This document shows positions 36,802 through 48,310 of a stretch of DNA of 64,000 nt, one piece after another. The notes below the pieces were generated by a model. It was not told the origin of the DNA and made no database searches. It saw only the letters and a program-made list of their open reading frames with translations. The stretch's first letter is position 1. The number at the start of each line of letters is the position of its first letter. The stretch is taken from NCBI GenBank assembly GCA_027605045.1, contig JAQFWX010000001.1, positions 3,309,825-3,373,824 on the forward strand, in the 5' to 3' direction. Both the position numbers and the translations under genes were made by a program. This DNA comes from Phallus indusiatus (Eukaryota > Basidiomycota > Agaricomycetes > Phallales > Phallaceae).

Positions 36802-39800
36802 TCATTCTCCTAGTATGTCATCCTCAGGCGCAGAAATATCACTATCTTGGGAGCTACTAATGTTAGATTCGGTGGTGTCAAGCTTTGTATCTTCGGAGCT
36901 AGTACTAGCCGAACTATCGACCCCATTCCGCATATATCGATTGGGAGGCGGTTTTCGGTAATTTTTGGCCTTTGCACTGCGCCTTTCTTTTCTTTTCTCC
37001 TGTTGAATGTTCTGTAGAATCATTTCCACCGTTTTATTTTCATTACACGCCCTGATCCTAGCTTCTACTGTCCGTTTGGATGCAGTGATGACAAAACGTT
37101 TTGATTCTCCAATCCTTGTCTCGTGAAGGCCACGTATCTTATATAATTTTGGGTTAGTTAGCACTTCCACCCCATCCTTTTCTTCATTTGGTGTCCACAA
37201 TCGCCCCAGTGTCTTTTCGGTATGCCTGGAAGCATTGGGAAGACATTGAACCGTGTCTAAAAGCTTTTTAAGCCCCTCACATACACGATGACGGCCGTCA
37301 GGTGTCAATGACTTTAATTCGTCATGGTAGAATCTGATATAACCACGTTTCCATAAAACGGACCAGACCGAGTTGACGTTAGGTGTATAATCATGGGGCG
37401 GGAAAAATACTTCGAACATATCTTCGAAAGTGTGTTCCCGACGACCACGTGGTATGCCAGGCCAAAACGCTCTGACAGGTGCGAAAGATGGTTTCAGAAA
37501 AGCCTCGGATACGGCGTCCACAGACCAAACTTCGATAGCTTCTTGGATAGAGGTAGGGTTCGCAGTATCACCTACAAGGTGTGTCTCTCTAATGGTGAAC
37601 CAATAGTCTCGTGTGAAACGTATGAATACTTTGATCGCAGTAGGGTGATACTCATTCCAATCCTGCAATTCGGATTCTCTGACCAACTTCGAGGGCTGAG
37701 TTCTAATGCCCTTTACAAGCTCCTCCCATGTAGGAATTTCCCCTAGCGGAAACTGATCGGACGGATCAGTATTTTCTGCGGGAAGGTTTCTGGGCGTCTT
37801 TCTTTTTCTGAGATTCATGGATTGGATCAATTCATCGGAGTCCTCAGCGGGTAGATCTACGTCCTGGAAGAAAAATAAACCAAAATTCTCGATGGTTCTC
37901 TCAAATTGTACATCTTTCAATATCCGTTGGATGATACCTTCAACCCGTCCAGTTGTAAAGATTGTTCGAAACATCCACATGAGGATGGATGTCAAAACTG
38001 CTAAGTTGGTAGGACGATATCGAACAAGCCACAACTGATATGCCCTTATTGCTTGAATACGCAGAGACCAAAAGTCGAACCACGATGAAGAGGGAATCCA
38101 AATGACAGCTCCAGAATTAATGTATGCTATCGCCTAAGAAAGGTAAGGCCTTACGCATCTTGAAAATAACTAAGTACTTACGTTTTTTTTTGCCACTTCT
38201 AGTACCTTATTCACTGCTCTGATGCCCACTCGGATTTCATCTCGAACACCATAGGAATACAGGCGTGAATCTTCATAAGTCTCGAGAAATCTATCGATAC
38301 ATTCCTTAAAAGGACGATTACCCTCGTATGCGTCGCTGTCTTTACAGAATCGAAGATGATATCTGACTGTTTCAAAACAGAGATTATAAGCGGAACGGAA
38401 GACGAGGTGTGAAGTGGCAGCGATTTTCGTTGGATATTCCGCTTGAGCAGAACCATAACCAGTCATGGTTCCAATAGGGTGAATAGTGGGAACATTTGTG
38501 CCACTCGCGTGGAAAGATTTATAAATATTGGGTATCTTCCAAATGCCGACAACGGGGAAATCGTGAACAGGTGTGAAAGATACACCCAAGTCCAGCACAC
38601 ATTCTCCATTTTCCCGGTTCGACATATAATCCAAATCAAAGTGGGGGAACTCTTTTCTGAGAGCATGCATCACGGTTTGATAATCACCGGTGCCCTCCTT
38701 AGTCCATAATTGCATGGCGCGAGAATCTACAACGAAGAAAAATGAACCAAACATGGAAAGATCACCGTCAGCATCTTTTAAGATGACTTCTCTCATCATC
38801 TGCTGAAGTCGTGAAATTTGGCTGCCCATTATTGGAACACAACGCCTCCCCTTGTAACCTCGTTTTATCCATCCCCGATAAGTGAAACTCAAATACTCTT
38901 CCCTGTTTGACTTTGCAATCTTGGCGAGAGTAGGGTGAATGACTTTCTCAAACCACCGTTGTTGAACATTGATGGGTATGGATGTGGCCCAATATTGAGA
39001 GTCGGGATGTGGGTGGATCATACGCGGAAATAACGCGGAAATGTTTATTGAGCCGGACCCCTCATTGAGTTGTGCGAAGTGAATGTTTGGAATGGAGCTC
39101 AACTTAAATCTCCTTGAAGAGGGTTTAGGTTTGGTGCCTCTTTTGCTCCTGGTATTGTCGGGAGGAAGGTGTATCTCCACCGACATATGATTATGAACAC
39201 CGATAGGGGGGCTCTTTTGCACATATAGCAAAGTATGGATTTTGACGGCCCGCCGAAAGCGCAGTCGATGTGTAATCCAAATCAAGCTGTCAATATCCAA
39301 GGACACATTAATGCTATGTGGCTTGATGGCATCCTTTTCCATGTCAAGAGCAATGAGGCGTCCCCTGTTGTCCTTGCCTCGAATAAATGTGTTAAAACCT
39401 GAGTCAGGTTTAGACACACCTTCCTCTATCATCTCTGCCAAGCCCATTTGCACAAAATCATCCTTTTTGACACCTGGGAGTGTTTTTTCGGCGGTATAAG
39501 GATAATGGACTTTGTGAACGAAAGGAAGGTAGCGGTCACTGGGTCTGTGTGGTTCATCTTGATCGAACGTTAGGTAAAAATTCCTGCTCAATCTATAATT
39601 GTAATTCTTCCATTCCCCAAACTCATTCTCGGAATGACTACCCCGATTGGTAAACGAGCTGTTTCTTTGGTCTGATGTACCTTTCATCTCCTTGGTAGCT
39701 GGGTTTTGCAAGTAGTCGCCGGCATTTTGTTCAGGAATTGGGAATGACGTAGGATTATCTTTTCTTTGGGGAGATAGTTCACGAACTGGATCGTAAGGAT

Positions 39801-42032
39801 TGCCTTCAAGACTCTCATCTGGCTTGTAAGCCTTAATATCTCCAATACCATCTTCCCGAGCCTGGTGGCTTGGTACACAGCAAAGGCATCGTCTTTCGAC
39901 TGAATTCAAAGCTTCCTGTACCCTATGGAGCATTCTAGGAGCAAGAATGTACTGTTCGGAGTATTGGTCGATAATTTCATCTGGTCTTTGCCGCCAAGAC
40001 CAAGGTCTCTTTCCATTTGACTCTAATGCGCTGAAAATCCTATATCCACGAGTGGAAGCTTGGTATACTTGCTGGGAAATAGACGTTCGAAGATGATGGC
40101 CACAAGGCCGCTTAGGTAAATAAGGAAATCCTCAGGATATCGCTCGGCATTCTCAGGCCTAAGGATATGGCCCCACAGCAGTGTTTGGAGAACAAAAGAA
40201 GCTTCAGGACCACAGTCATATCCAACCTAGGTCACAGAATTAGCAAGCTGTAGAGCCAGATACTTTTCATACGTACAGTATACCATTTCATTGCCAAACT
40301 GACGACATTTATTGCCGATATATTCCACCGAAACAATTTATGGATGGCTTCCCAAAACAGAGGCCCTCCCCATGTCTCCCAATCATCCTGCTCTACGAGT
40401 GCCTCTCTTGAACAAGTACATTCTTCCCCTTCAGGTATAAAGTTCGTTCTTGAGTTCAAACTCTCTCGTCCAAACACATATGCCCTGAGTTTTGAGGAGT
40501 CGAAAACCACCACATAATAATGTAGATGCCTCAACATCGTAAAGGCAACCGGTTTTATCTCAAGCTTATATGGTTCCACTCCACAAATATTGCGAAATGT
40601 CTGGGCCTGTTCTTCATCATAAAGCTCACGCCCATTGTAAAGACGATAGATCATGTCCATCACAATATCCTTAGGCAGATAATACATCCGTTGGTCAGCC
40701 AGGTTAGAAGCTAAAACCTGGCTTAGGATGTGATAGTCCAAGAGACTGCCTCCCACGTAATTTGGAGGCTCGAGAGTGTCTAATTCATTCAGAGCCAAAC
40801 CCCAAAGTTCTGGATCAGCGAGAAGTGAATCTGATGAGAAAAATTATTCTTGTATCTTTTGAATTTTAATAAACTGCCTACCCACCTTGGTCATGTATCC
40901 TGGCTTGTATCCCTTTGACTTCTAGCCCATCCCGGCCATTCGTAGAAACTTCAACTTCTGAATTCATTGGAGACGGCATTGACTCAGAGAGACTGAAGAT
41001 CTTCATGGCTGCTGGGGTAGCGATCTCCACTTTGTTCCCCGTAGACCGTCCAACCTCTGAATCTATTGGAGACAGCACTGGCTCAGATAGACTGAAGATC
41101 TTCGTGGCTGCTGGAGTAGTGATCCCCACTTTGTTCCCTGTAGACAGCCCAACCTCTGAATTCATTGGAGACGACATTGGCTCAGAAAGACTGAAGATCT
41201 TCATGGCTGCTGGGGTAGCGATCTCCACTTTGTTCCCCATAGACCGTCCAACCTCTGAATCTATCGGAGACAGCACTGGCTCAGATAGACTGAAGATCTT
41301 CGTGGCTGCTGGAGTAGTGATCCCCACTTTGTTCCCTGTAGATCGCCCGACCTCTGAATTCATTGGAGACGGCATTGGCTCAGAAAGATTGAAGATCTTC
41401 ATGGCTGCCGGGGTGGTGATCTCCACTTTGTTCCCCGTAGACCGTCCAACCTCTAAATCTATTGGAGACAGCACTGGCTCGGAAAGATTGAAGATCTTCG
41501 TGGCTGCTGGGGTGGTGATCTCTACTTTGTTCCCAGTAGACCGCCCAACCTCTGAATCTATTGGAGACGGCACTGGCTCAGAGAGACTGAAGATCTTCAT
41601 AGCTACTGGCGTAGCCATTGGCGGCTTTTTTTCAGAAGATTCAGTCCTGGTATGTGAGGGTTTTTTGGCTCTGTAGTTGGTGCTTTTGGACCTGGAATAG
41701 TTTAATTGTAACGAATCGAACATATCGTGTAGTGTGGATATATCAGCATCGAAGGGCCTTGTTTGGGCAACCATAGGCAGTGAAACTGATTGTTCAGTAT
41801 CATTTTTTGGATGGATTGATGATTTTGAAGAGCTCAATATAGGTTGAGCAGCCGGGGTATCGAGGTCCCATAACTTCTCGTTCGGAATAGCGTCCATCGA
41901 AATTTGTTCGGTATTCCCATCAGAAGAAGATAGTTTCAAGACATTGATATCGTCCTGTAATGCATCGAAATCACATAGAGTCCTTTCCATATTCTCAGTG
42001 ATCCGTGTATTCAGCTTAAGAAGCTTGTTCAT
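36802..42032 (-). CDS. giant repeat + Ulp1/C48-like protease-domain protein, one frameshift
   Basis: Exons 42032-40886, 40830-40277, 40226-38182 and 38133-36802 join by GT-AG introns. The sum is 5078 nt, one base short of 1,693 codons, because the frame slips by one base at about 40075 (exon 3). With that exception the whole reads open. Residues about 137-358 are seven 33-residue repeats. From about residue 385 a C48/Ulp1-like domain follows: SLLDYHILSQVL, the His-bearing LRHLHYYVVVFD (His near 485) and the nucleophile motif VGYDCGPEASFVLQTLLWGH (Cys near 572). I cannot find the usual catalytic Asp (YVFG stands where YxD is expected) or the Gln before the Cys, so activity is doubtful. The remaining 1,050 or so residues (for example GTMTGYGSAQAEYP, SWFDFWSLRIQAIRAYQLWL) belong to no family I recognise. 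The C-terminus is acidic and Ser-rich. Start is the ATG at 42032. Transposon-linked Ulp1 proteins are known, but I see no transposase motif. Confidence 0.75.
40958..41650 (-). repeat. seven tandem 99-bp coding repeats
   Basis: The motif actgaagatc recurs exactly every 99 bp (40992, 41091, 41190 and so on to 41586). Each unit encodes 33 residues of the form KIFSLSEPVLSPIDSEVGRS plus TGNKVEITTPAA. Units alternate between a type with 'AATKIF...VLSPIDSEV' and one with 'AAMKIF...MPSPMNSEV', so growth was by 198-bp dimers. Because 99 is divisible by three the opposite strand is open too (40915-41676); that frame is a shadow. Confidence 0.95.
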
Positions 42033-42370
42033 GAAATTTGTCTTAAACGTGCGCAGTCAGACGCCCAACTAACGATTAGGTAGGCGAAAGGGAGTGCTCC
42101 AAAAAACCGTGTTTTATATATTGAAGATAAAGCATTAGAGCATGTAATGGAACTATGTACTGTATATAGTGCAAGTGATGTAAAAAACAGATCCAAGGAT
42201 TTAAAGGCAAACTAGCGCATATAAAAAATTAGGCTAGGTTTCACAACAGATGGCATTATTGTCGGAGAAAATAACATGTTGATGACTACGATGCCAGCCT
42301 GAGACTCATTCTAACCCAAAGAAAGCGCGTATGTAATTTTCAAAAGGATTTTATTGTTGTGATTTCTTCC

Positions 42371-42593
42371 TTAAAAATGTTGTGTTAAGGGATGAACCTT
42401 ACAAAAAAGTGGATAGTGTACGTTGTAAAAACGGCTTTTGATATTCAGCTGAACGATCGGCCCTTGCAGCTGAGCCGAGATATATGTAAGCCCTAGATAT
42501 CTCAGAACCAGATCCACAAATAAAAAACGCAGCTGCGGAACGATTGAGTGAAATGATATTTGGAAAACATACCTCGCAAAGCTGCCTAAACAT
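42371..42593 (-). CDS. possible 60-residue protein, two exons
   Basis: ATG at 42593 gives MFRQLCE, then GTATGT...CCGCAG, then LRFLFVDLVLRYLGLTYISA through NIKSRFYNVHYPLFCK to TAA at 42371. It lies about 340 bp upstream of the giant gene on the same strand. The sequence is hydrophobic and plausible but short and unmatched by anything I know; it may be a fragment or chance. Confidence 0.3.
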
Positions 42594-44733
42594 GTCTGGG
42601 TGCTTCCTATTCTCTTTTTCTTTCTCCTGACTGGGCTATACTATACAAGTCCCTCATATCTATATCCAAAATCACACGGCTGAAGCACCTTCTTGAAGGA
42701 CTGGCCATATCCCGGCAACGGGAACAGATGTTTTAGAACTATTTTGCTATATACGAACACTCTTAGATTACATGTATTGTACAATGTCTGACCGGGGGCG
42801 ACCCTATAGACAATAAACCTGATTTATCATCATCATCATCGTATCTCTATCTTTGTTACTGCCAGACTCTGATACGAGGCAAAACATTCCATCTTTCATT
42901 CGAATTTATAATGAGGGCACCTATTAATATACCAATGAGATTGAGACTTGGTGAAATAAGAGCATGAACTATGAGTCGGCATCTGTAGACCAAACCATCT
43001 TGCGCATCCGGCCCGACGATGCTAACTGCATGTAAGACGCTCCGATGGCGGGTGGCAGTGCTACGTAGTTGCAAGACGGCTCGGCATTATTTGAAGCAAA
43101 AAAGACACGAGGTGTCATCCCGTGGTACCGGAAACGGGTGGTGGTGGCAGTGGTGCTATCAGCATTGTCACCCCGCTCTGTCCAAACAACGTAGAAAAAG
43201 GAGCATTCGTGGTTGCAGCGTCACTACCTTTGGGTGTCAGTCGCAGTGCTTTTTTTCTCGGTTGATGTGTATCGACGGTTCAAAGGTTACTTCGACAAGT
43301 GTCACCTGCATCGCATGTCGCATGTGAGGTCGAATAAAAATGAAAAGCCATGAAGACTACTTTCACCTCTTTATCGAATTTCCGTATTAAATCGTCCCAG
43401 ATTGAAAGCGGCAATATCGTTTAATCTATTCTTCATCGTCACTTGACTGACTCTCCGTGGGTCAGTGGCACCAGATAAGATATACATATTGCTCTCGCAG
43501 GCAGAACATTAGAGTTTGAGAAGCTTCCTTTTCCTGGCTCTTAGACCAGCTAATGCCGCTTCTCTCGTTCTTATAAATCTAACCATGCTTTCCGGTTACA
43601 GGTACTACGATGAAGTTAGAAGTCGGACTCGAGTATCACGTGGCAAAAGCCACTTCAAAATACTCAGTTGGGAGTTTTTCAAAAGTGCAATTGGCTCTAA
43701 ATGGTGTACGGAGAAATTATTGGCCATCTGATGTTTGTATTAAGGCTTGAGGAATCCCCAGTTCCGAGAGGACGTGGACGCACGTCATTGCTGTGATCGT
43801 AGTTGAATGGCAATGGTATGGCACTGTCCAGAGGCTTGTCCTTATCAGGCTAGAGGAAATATGACACGTATAAACACCTTGCTTAAAAAAAAGGAACAGT
43901 GCACGTACCGAAGTGTAAAACGGGTCCTTCATCCCATTTTGTTCTTGCTAGTTCTTCCAAGGAGCATGCTCAGCTCAGAGACATCTTTCAAAGCTTCTGC
44001 GTCGGCCACAAGAGTCACAAGTATCCGGGCGGTCTGTGTATGGGTGAAAGAATTGGAAACATTCAATGAACGACATAGGAATTCTATAAAACAATCAGAG
44101 AAAAGTCAGTTCTTGAGCACACGTAGCACTGAAAGTTCTTCTCTGTAGTATTGGCCTTGAACTTAAGATTTCCTGGAGGTGTCAGTAGCGTTAGGTGCTT
44201 CAAACCACAGATGGTAAAACGATGCTTGCAAGAAGATCAAAAATGTCTGATCAAAACTAAATGAAGCTTTTGAGATAAAAGGGGATAAAAACATGAGATG
44301 AAGAACTTAGGGTTTTGAGAAGAGCAATATCTAGTTCATGGTCATTCCATAACGGCCAATTGGACATGCCATGACCTGTTATTGTCAAGTTGACAAGTAA
44401 ATGTACTGAACGACGAAATTTCAATAACCAGTCACTACTATCACATGACATTATGTAACCTATTCGGATGTTCCAACTTCCCGAAAGGTTCTCTTTCAAG
44501 TTTCGAGTTATTATGTCTAGAATTTATTGAAATTGATCTTAAATCCTTCATGACATTTGAATTTGGAATAAATTCTCACTGATGTTACAACGTACGGTAT
44601 TTGGCTCATCAATGGCATGCAAGTGTCACACTGAGGCTGCTCATCTTGGCCGATTTGAATCTCACATCATTATTAAGGACCCTTTCCTCATCTGCACATA
44701 AAATGTATTTCAAATTTTGGTTGTTTCATGTAT
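42594..44733. other. intergenic, possible retroelement tail
   Basis: No gene recognised. At about 42780-42840 the sequence reads a short GC-rich stretch, then caataaa, then (atc)5, which resembles the 3' end of a retroposed element, though no body was identified. At 43120-43265 a plus frame reads ETGGGGSGAISIVTPLCPNN; no domain is recognised and it does not extend. Confidence 0.4.
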
Positions 44734-45596
44734 TTACGACTTGGAGTGCTTGGATCTCCGCAAGCATATTCCCCAAGGATTCTCATAAGCTTCCCCTTTT
44801 TTTTCAAAATAATTTTCGATTGCTCTTGTCGTTGCTTGTTGTGCTAGTCTGACAAGCTTTTCCATTTTTTTCTGAAAGCAATTAGTTCACGATGAGTTTG
44901 AACAATTTCTACCCGGACATACCATGACTTTGGCTTTGTTTTTTTCATTACCTTCCTCATGACGTTGTTCAAGGTATGAACACGCTGCAGCCAAAAGGCC
45001 TGAACCGGATAGGCGCACCATCTTCACTTCTTCATTCAGTTCCAGCAATAGCTGAAAAGAACGCTAATGCACAAGTAGAAATGATACATTTCAAATAGTC
45101 AAGAATTATGTTAACCTACCTTTGGATCATGAGGAGCGCAATTAAAAATGTCAAAAAGACGGGTCAATAGGTTTTGTTGCAAGGGGTAAACAAGAAGGAG
45201 TTGATTGGTAAAGGGGTGGTAATGGTGATGGAAGTGACGGGAGCGACGGTTTTAATTCACGGGTTTTCATATCTTCTGAAGATTTTTCAGTTTGTGATCG
45301 TTTGGCACGCTTGGGACGCTAAGATTCAGCTTTATGTAAAGAAAAATTTCTGAATCAAGAAGTGTTGGACAAACCCTGCGGGGATTTGAGACATAATGGC
45401 CTTTCCTTCTCTTTGCACCCGACGATAATTCCAAATTGCCTTCTTCGTGAAGATGTCTCTTGGCATCCATCAGAACAGTCCTCATAGATTCTTGGGACTG
45501 ACTTGGGGACGGCGAATTAGCTCCCAGGCAAGGTACTTTCGTTTTTTTCTTTGAACGAGTGGAATAGGTCATCTGGTTAGTGTTAGTTATGAGCAC
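44734..45596 (-). CDS. unrecognised small nuclear-type protein, four exons, one frameshift
   Basis: Exons 45596-45375, 45318-45120, 45051-44923 and 44871-44734 have clean GT-AG borders. The N-terminus is basic and Lys/Arg/Ser-rich (YSTRSKKKTKVPCLG, SGAKRRKGHYVSNPRR, then RPKRAKRSQTEKSSED), suggesting nuclear localisation. The C-terminal half is helical: QQNLLTRLFDIFNCAPHDPK, LLLELNEEVKMVRLSGSGLL, AAACSYLEQRHEEG, and finally MEKLVRLAQQATTRAIENYF with ENPWGICLRRSKHSKS-stop. Exon 2 is 199 nt and its first part and last part are in different frames, so one base has been gained or two lost inside a CCATCACCATTACCACC stretch near 45215. The other three exons are in phase. No family recognised. Either a very recent pseudogene or a sequencing error. 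Confidence 0.55.
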
Positions 45597-45720
45597 TGCT
45601 CGTCAAAGAGTTTATAGTCGCTCATCTGAGTCGGCTATCATTCGCTTAATTAGAAAAATAAATCATGATAATAGATATTTATGTACAAAGACGCGAATTT
45701 ACAATCCAGCCTCGTCAGTC

Positions 45721-45870
45721 GCTTGGTCGCTGCTTGGGGCTTCGGAGCCACCCTGCGAGAGGGGTCAGAGCCAACGCAGGCTCGGTGCATGGAGGAGATG
45801 ACCGCTCGGGTGGGCGGGATCCTCCTCTCCACGACTGGGGCTCTCCGTCTGCTCCACGCATTTGCGGGGA
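45721..45870. other. GC-rich segment with three potential hairpins; candidate structured RNA
   Basis: About 150 bp of clearly higher GC than the AT-rich DNA on both sides. On the plus strand I see ggct-tcgg-agcc at 45738-45749, cctgcg (45752-45757) pairing with cgcagg (45775-45780), and ggagga (45791-45796) pairing with tcctcc (45820-45825). The overlapping open frames on both strands are low-information. No snRNA, SRP, RNase P or tRNA signature was recognised. It may instead be a promoter/5' region or a repeat. Confidence 0.3.
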
Positions 45871-47369
45871 AACTCTACTCAATTTGTGGTAACTGCTGTA
45901 TCTACATGCAACCTGAATGACATAATATACTTTGAAATAAGATGGGCTCTGAACGAAGAGAGGGGGCCAATTTACAAGAAATGAAGAAAGAAAGAAAAAG
46001 AAACGGACAAACAAACACAGCGGGGGAAACTTAGATATCACCTGACGAGTATCAGGGCGGGAGGGTGGAAAGAAAATAGCAAAGATCAACCGGGACGCTG
46101 GAGACGTCTGTTCCTGATGTCGTGGTCAGAAGAGAGGACAACACGGCGCTCACCTGCTCAGCTGGGCGCTGGAGCCGGCCGGCACCTAGCTCATTGGAAA
46201 TTTGGAATTCATAGGTAAAAAGTCTAATAACAGTGGTTTCTATACTGCTAATTTTCGACATAGACTCCAAAACGAAGGCAAAGGCGTAGGCAAAGGGTGT
46301 AGTGAGAAACTCAATGGGGCCCAGAGTCGTCGGATAACGTTAACATGATTGGTACGAACGTCTTGGCGATGCTATCTTATATACACGGAGAAAAGGAACA
46401 GCAGAAGCAACGTCCGTCACACGAGTTATTTTCATTCATGGGCCTGGTTCCAAACACTTTCGATACAGGATATCAATCCTCAAAAGGAAAAGACGATGTC
46501 ACACATTGCAACAGCTCATGCTCACGCTCAGAGTTTCCTCGATGACGAGCCCTTTACTTCAAGTTAAACATCCAGCAATCTATTCTTCGTGGTCTTCAGT
46601 AATCAAACGCATATTCACCATCACTCCTAAAACCCCAAAAGAACGACAATGACAGCTTAAGGATTGCCCATCCATCTCTCTCTTTTCCATCCCATCCAAG
46701 TCTCTCCTTTCCTTCATTTACGTCACCGGGTACTTCTGAACTGCTAGTGGACATTGCTAGAGCACCCACTCTTTTACGGGTCGTTAACTGAGGAAACCTA
46801 TTCCAGAGAAACGCTTACCTATATTCTCTATAATCCGATATATGGTTGAACAAAGAAAGCTTGCAATATTGAAGGACATGGAAACTCCGAGTCTATGGTT
46901 TATGGTTCTTGGTGCAGACCCAACAGTTACCATTACGGAGTCCGGAGGACACCACATCGGATTTCTCTTTGCTAGTCTCGCTTCTCAAATACCTGGCAAG
47001 AACGATAAACATCGTCTATTCGAATGTACCACCGCGATCTGACGGCTGCACTTTACGGCTGTGATCGGCCGTCTTATTCTATCCTTCACGGGTTGACATA
47101 TATTTGAATTCTTGCTAGATTTCGACGGATTTGTCGTTCTTTGGATTACGTTAATTGGAACAAAGGTAGACGTCGTTCGCGTATCTAGGCTCTGCTGGGA
47201 CCATGGATAGAAGGTCACCAACTGTCGAAGAGCCACTTTGACGTAGCCCGAATGAAATTCCCTGTTCATTCCAGACTCGTTCGCCTTAATGTTCAATGTG
47301 CGGGACTGGAAAACGAGATTTTAGAAGATAGTGACGAGGACACTTTTGTGCTTCTTATGTCTATCACTG
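45871..47369. other. intergenic, no recognisable gene
   Basis: Short frames only. Two overlapping frames at 46345-46567 (plus) and a minus frame at 46985-47296 show no motif. Nothing else seen. Confidence 0.45.
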
Positions 47370-48310
47370 TCACTTTCTCAGTCCATCTACATTCGCGCAA
47401 GTCAAACCTGTGAACACACGTTCTGGTCCTAATGCCGTGTACGGAGCATTTATAAACGAGCTTCACAATGATGGCGTTATGTATAAAATCTCTCACGCGG
47501 TAACGTTCCCAGGCGGCTCTGTACTTCCTCGCGATTCTTCAGTCTTCTATTAAGCTCCATCGCGGGTCCAAATGGCTCCGTCATCATAGAATTGTAGCAA
47601 CAACATTCAGACTGAAAGCTGTTATTAGCGGCGTCGAAGGACTACGTCAAGCGAACCGGATTAGGATCCTTCTCACAATCAGAGAATATAGATTTGACGT
47701 TAGAAGAAGCTCTCAATGATGATGCCATTCTTGATGCTTTGAAACCGATTCTCATCGATAGGAACCGAATCCCGGACCTCGGCACTGGACCATATATCGG
47801 AGGGACTTGATCTGTGTTCCAGACAATGCTTTATAATACCGTTCACGGGAACATCTAGGTGATCATCGTGACGGGTTTAAAGGTATAAAGACTTCTGGAT
47901 CAGCCAGTATATACTATAACTATAGGCGAAGTCATTCGAGATATACAAACAAGATCGGAAACCTCTCGGGACCATCCTCATCGTCAGTTTCGGACACCGA
48001 AAGTACAGTCTTATTGGAATCACGGACGGGTAAAAAGACTCTGCTAAATGTGTCTGTAAAAAGCTGCTGCTGCATAATTGGTACGCCCGTCTGTCGCTTT
48101 TACTTAGAGTTGACTTTGTTTCTTCCTGTTTTGAGACAACTTTGTGTGTCATGCTCAAGGCTTGGCGCAACCAGCCAGGACTCTTTCGCTTGCCCCCACA
48201 GACTGAAGCCCAAGAGGCTTTGTCGTCAAAACAAAACTGGTTCTGGAGAGCTCTGGGTTTAGGTAGCGACTATACTCCACCCACCTTTGCAGGGGACCGG
48301 TGTTGGTTAG
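47370..48310 (+). other. string of coding-like islands, decayed gene of unknown type
   Basis: Plus-strand pieces in differing frames, in order: TRSGPNAVYGAFINELHNDG and AVTFPGGSVLPRDSSVFY (to a TAA near 47552), ENIDLTLEEALNDDAILDAL with IPDLGTGPYIGGT (47646-47808), LGTILIVSFGHRKYSLIGIT (about 47965-48030), and AWRNQPGLFRLPPQTEAQ with NWFWRALGLGSDYTPPTF (48150-48300). The consistent strand and composition suggest a single former gene, but stops and frame shifts separate the pieces and I do not recognise the family. Confidence 0.4.

Noticed and set aside
40915..41676. 253-codon plus-strand open frame over the tandem repeats
   Set aside because: It is the antisense shadow of the 99-bp repeats; one stop-free unit makes the whole array open. 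The minus strand is supported by splicing to the protease-like exons.
36802..42032. Assignment of the giant gene to the KDZ/Zisupton transposons
   Set aside because: An Ulp1-like domain alone is not enough; I found no RNase H-like DDE motif, no zinc-cluster signatures and no terminal repeats.
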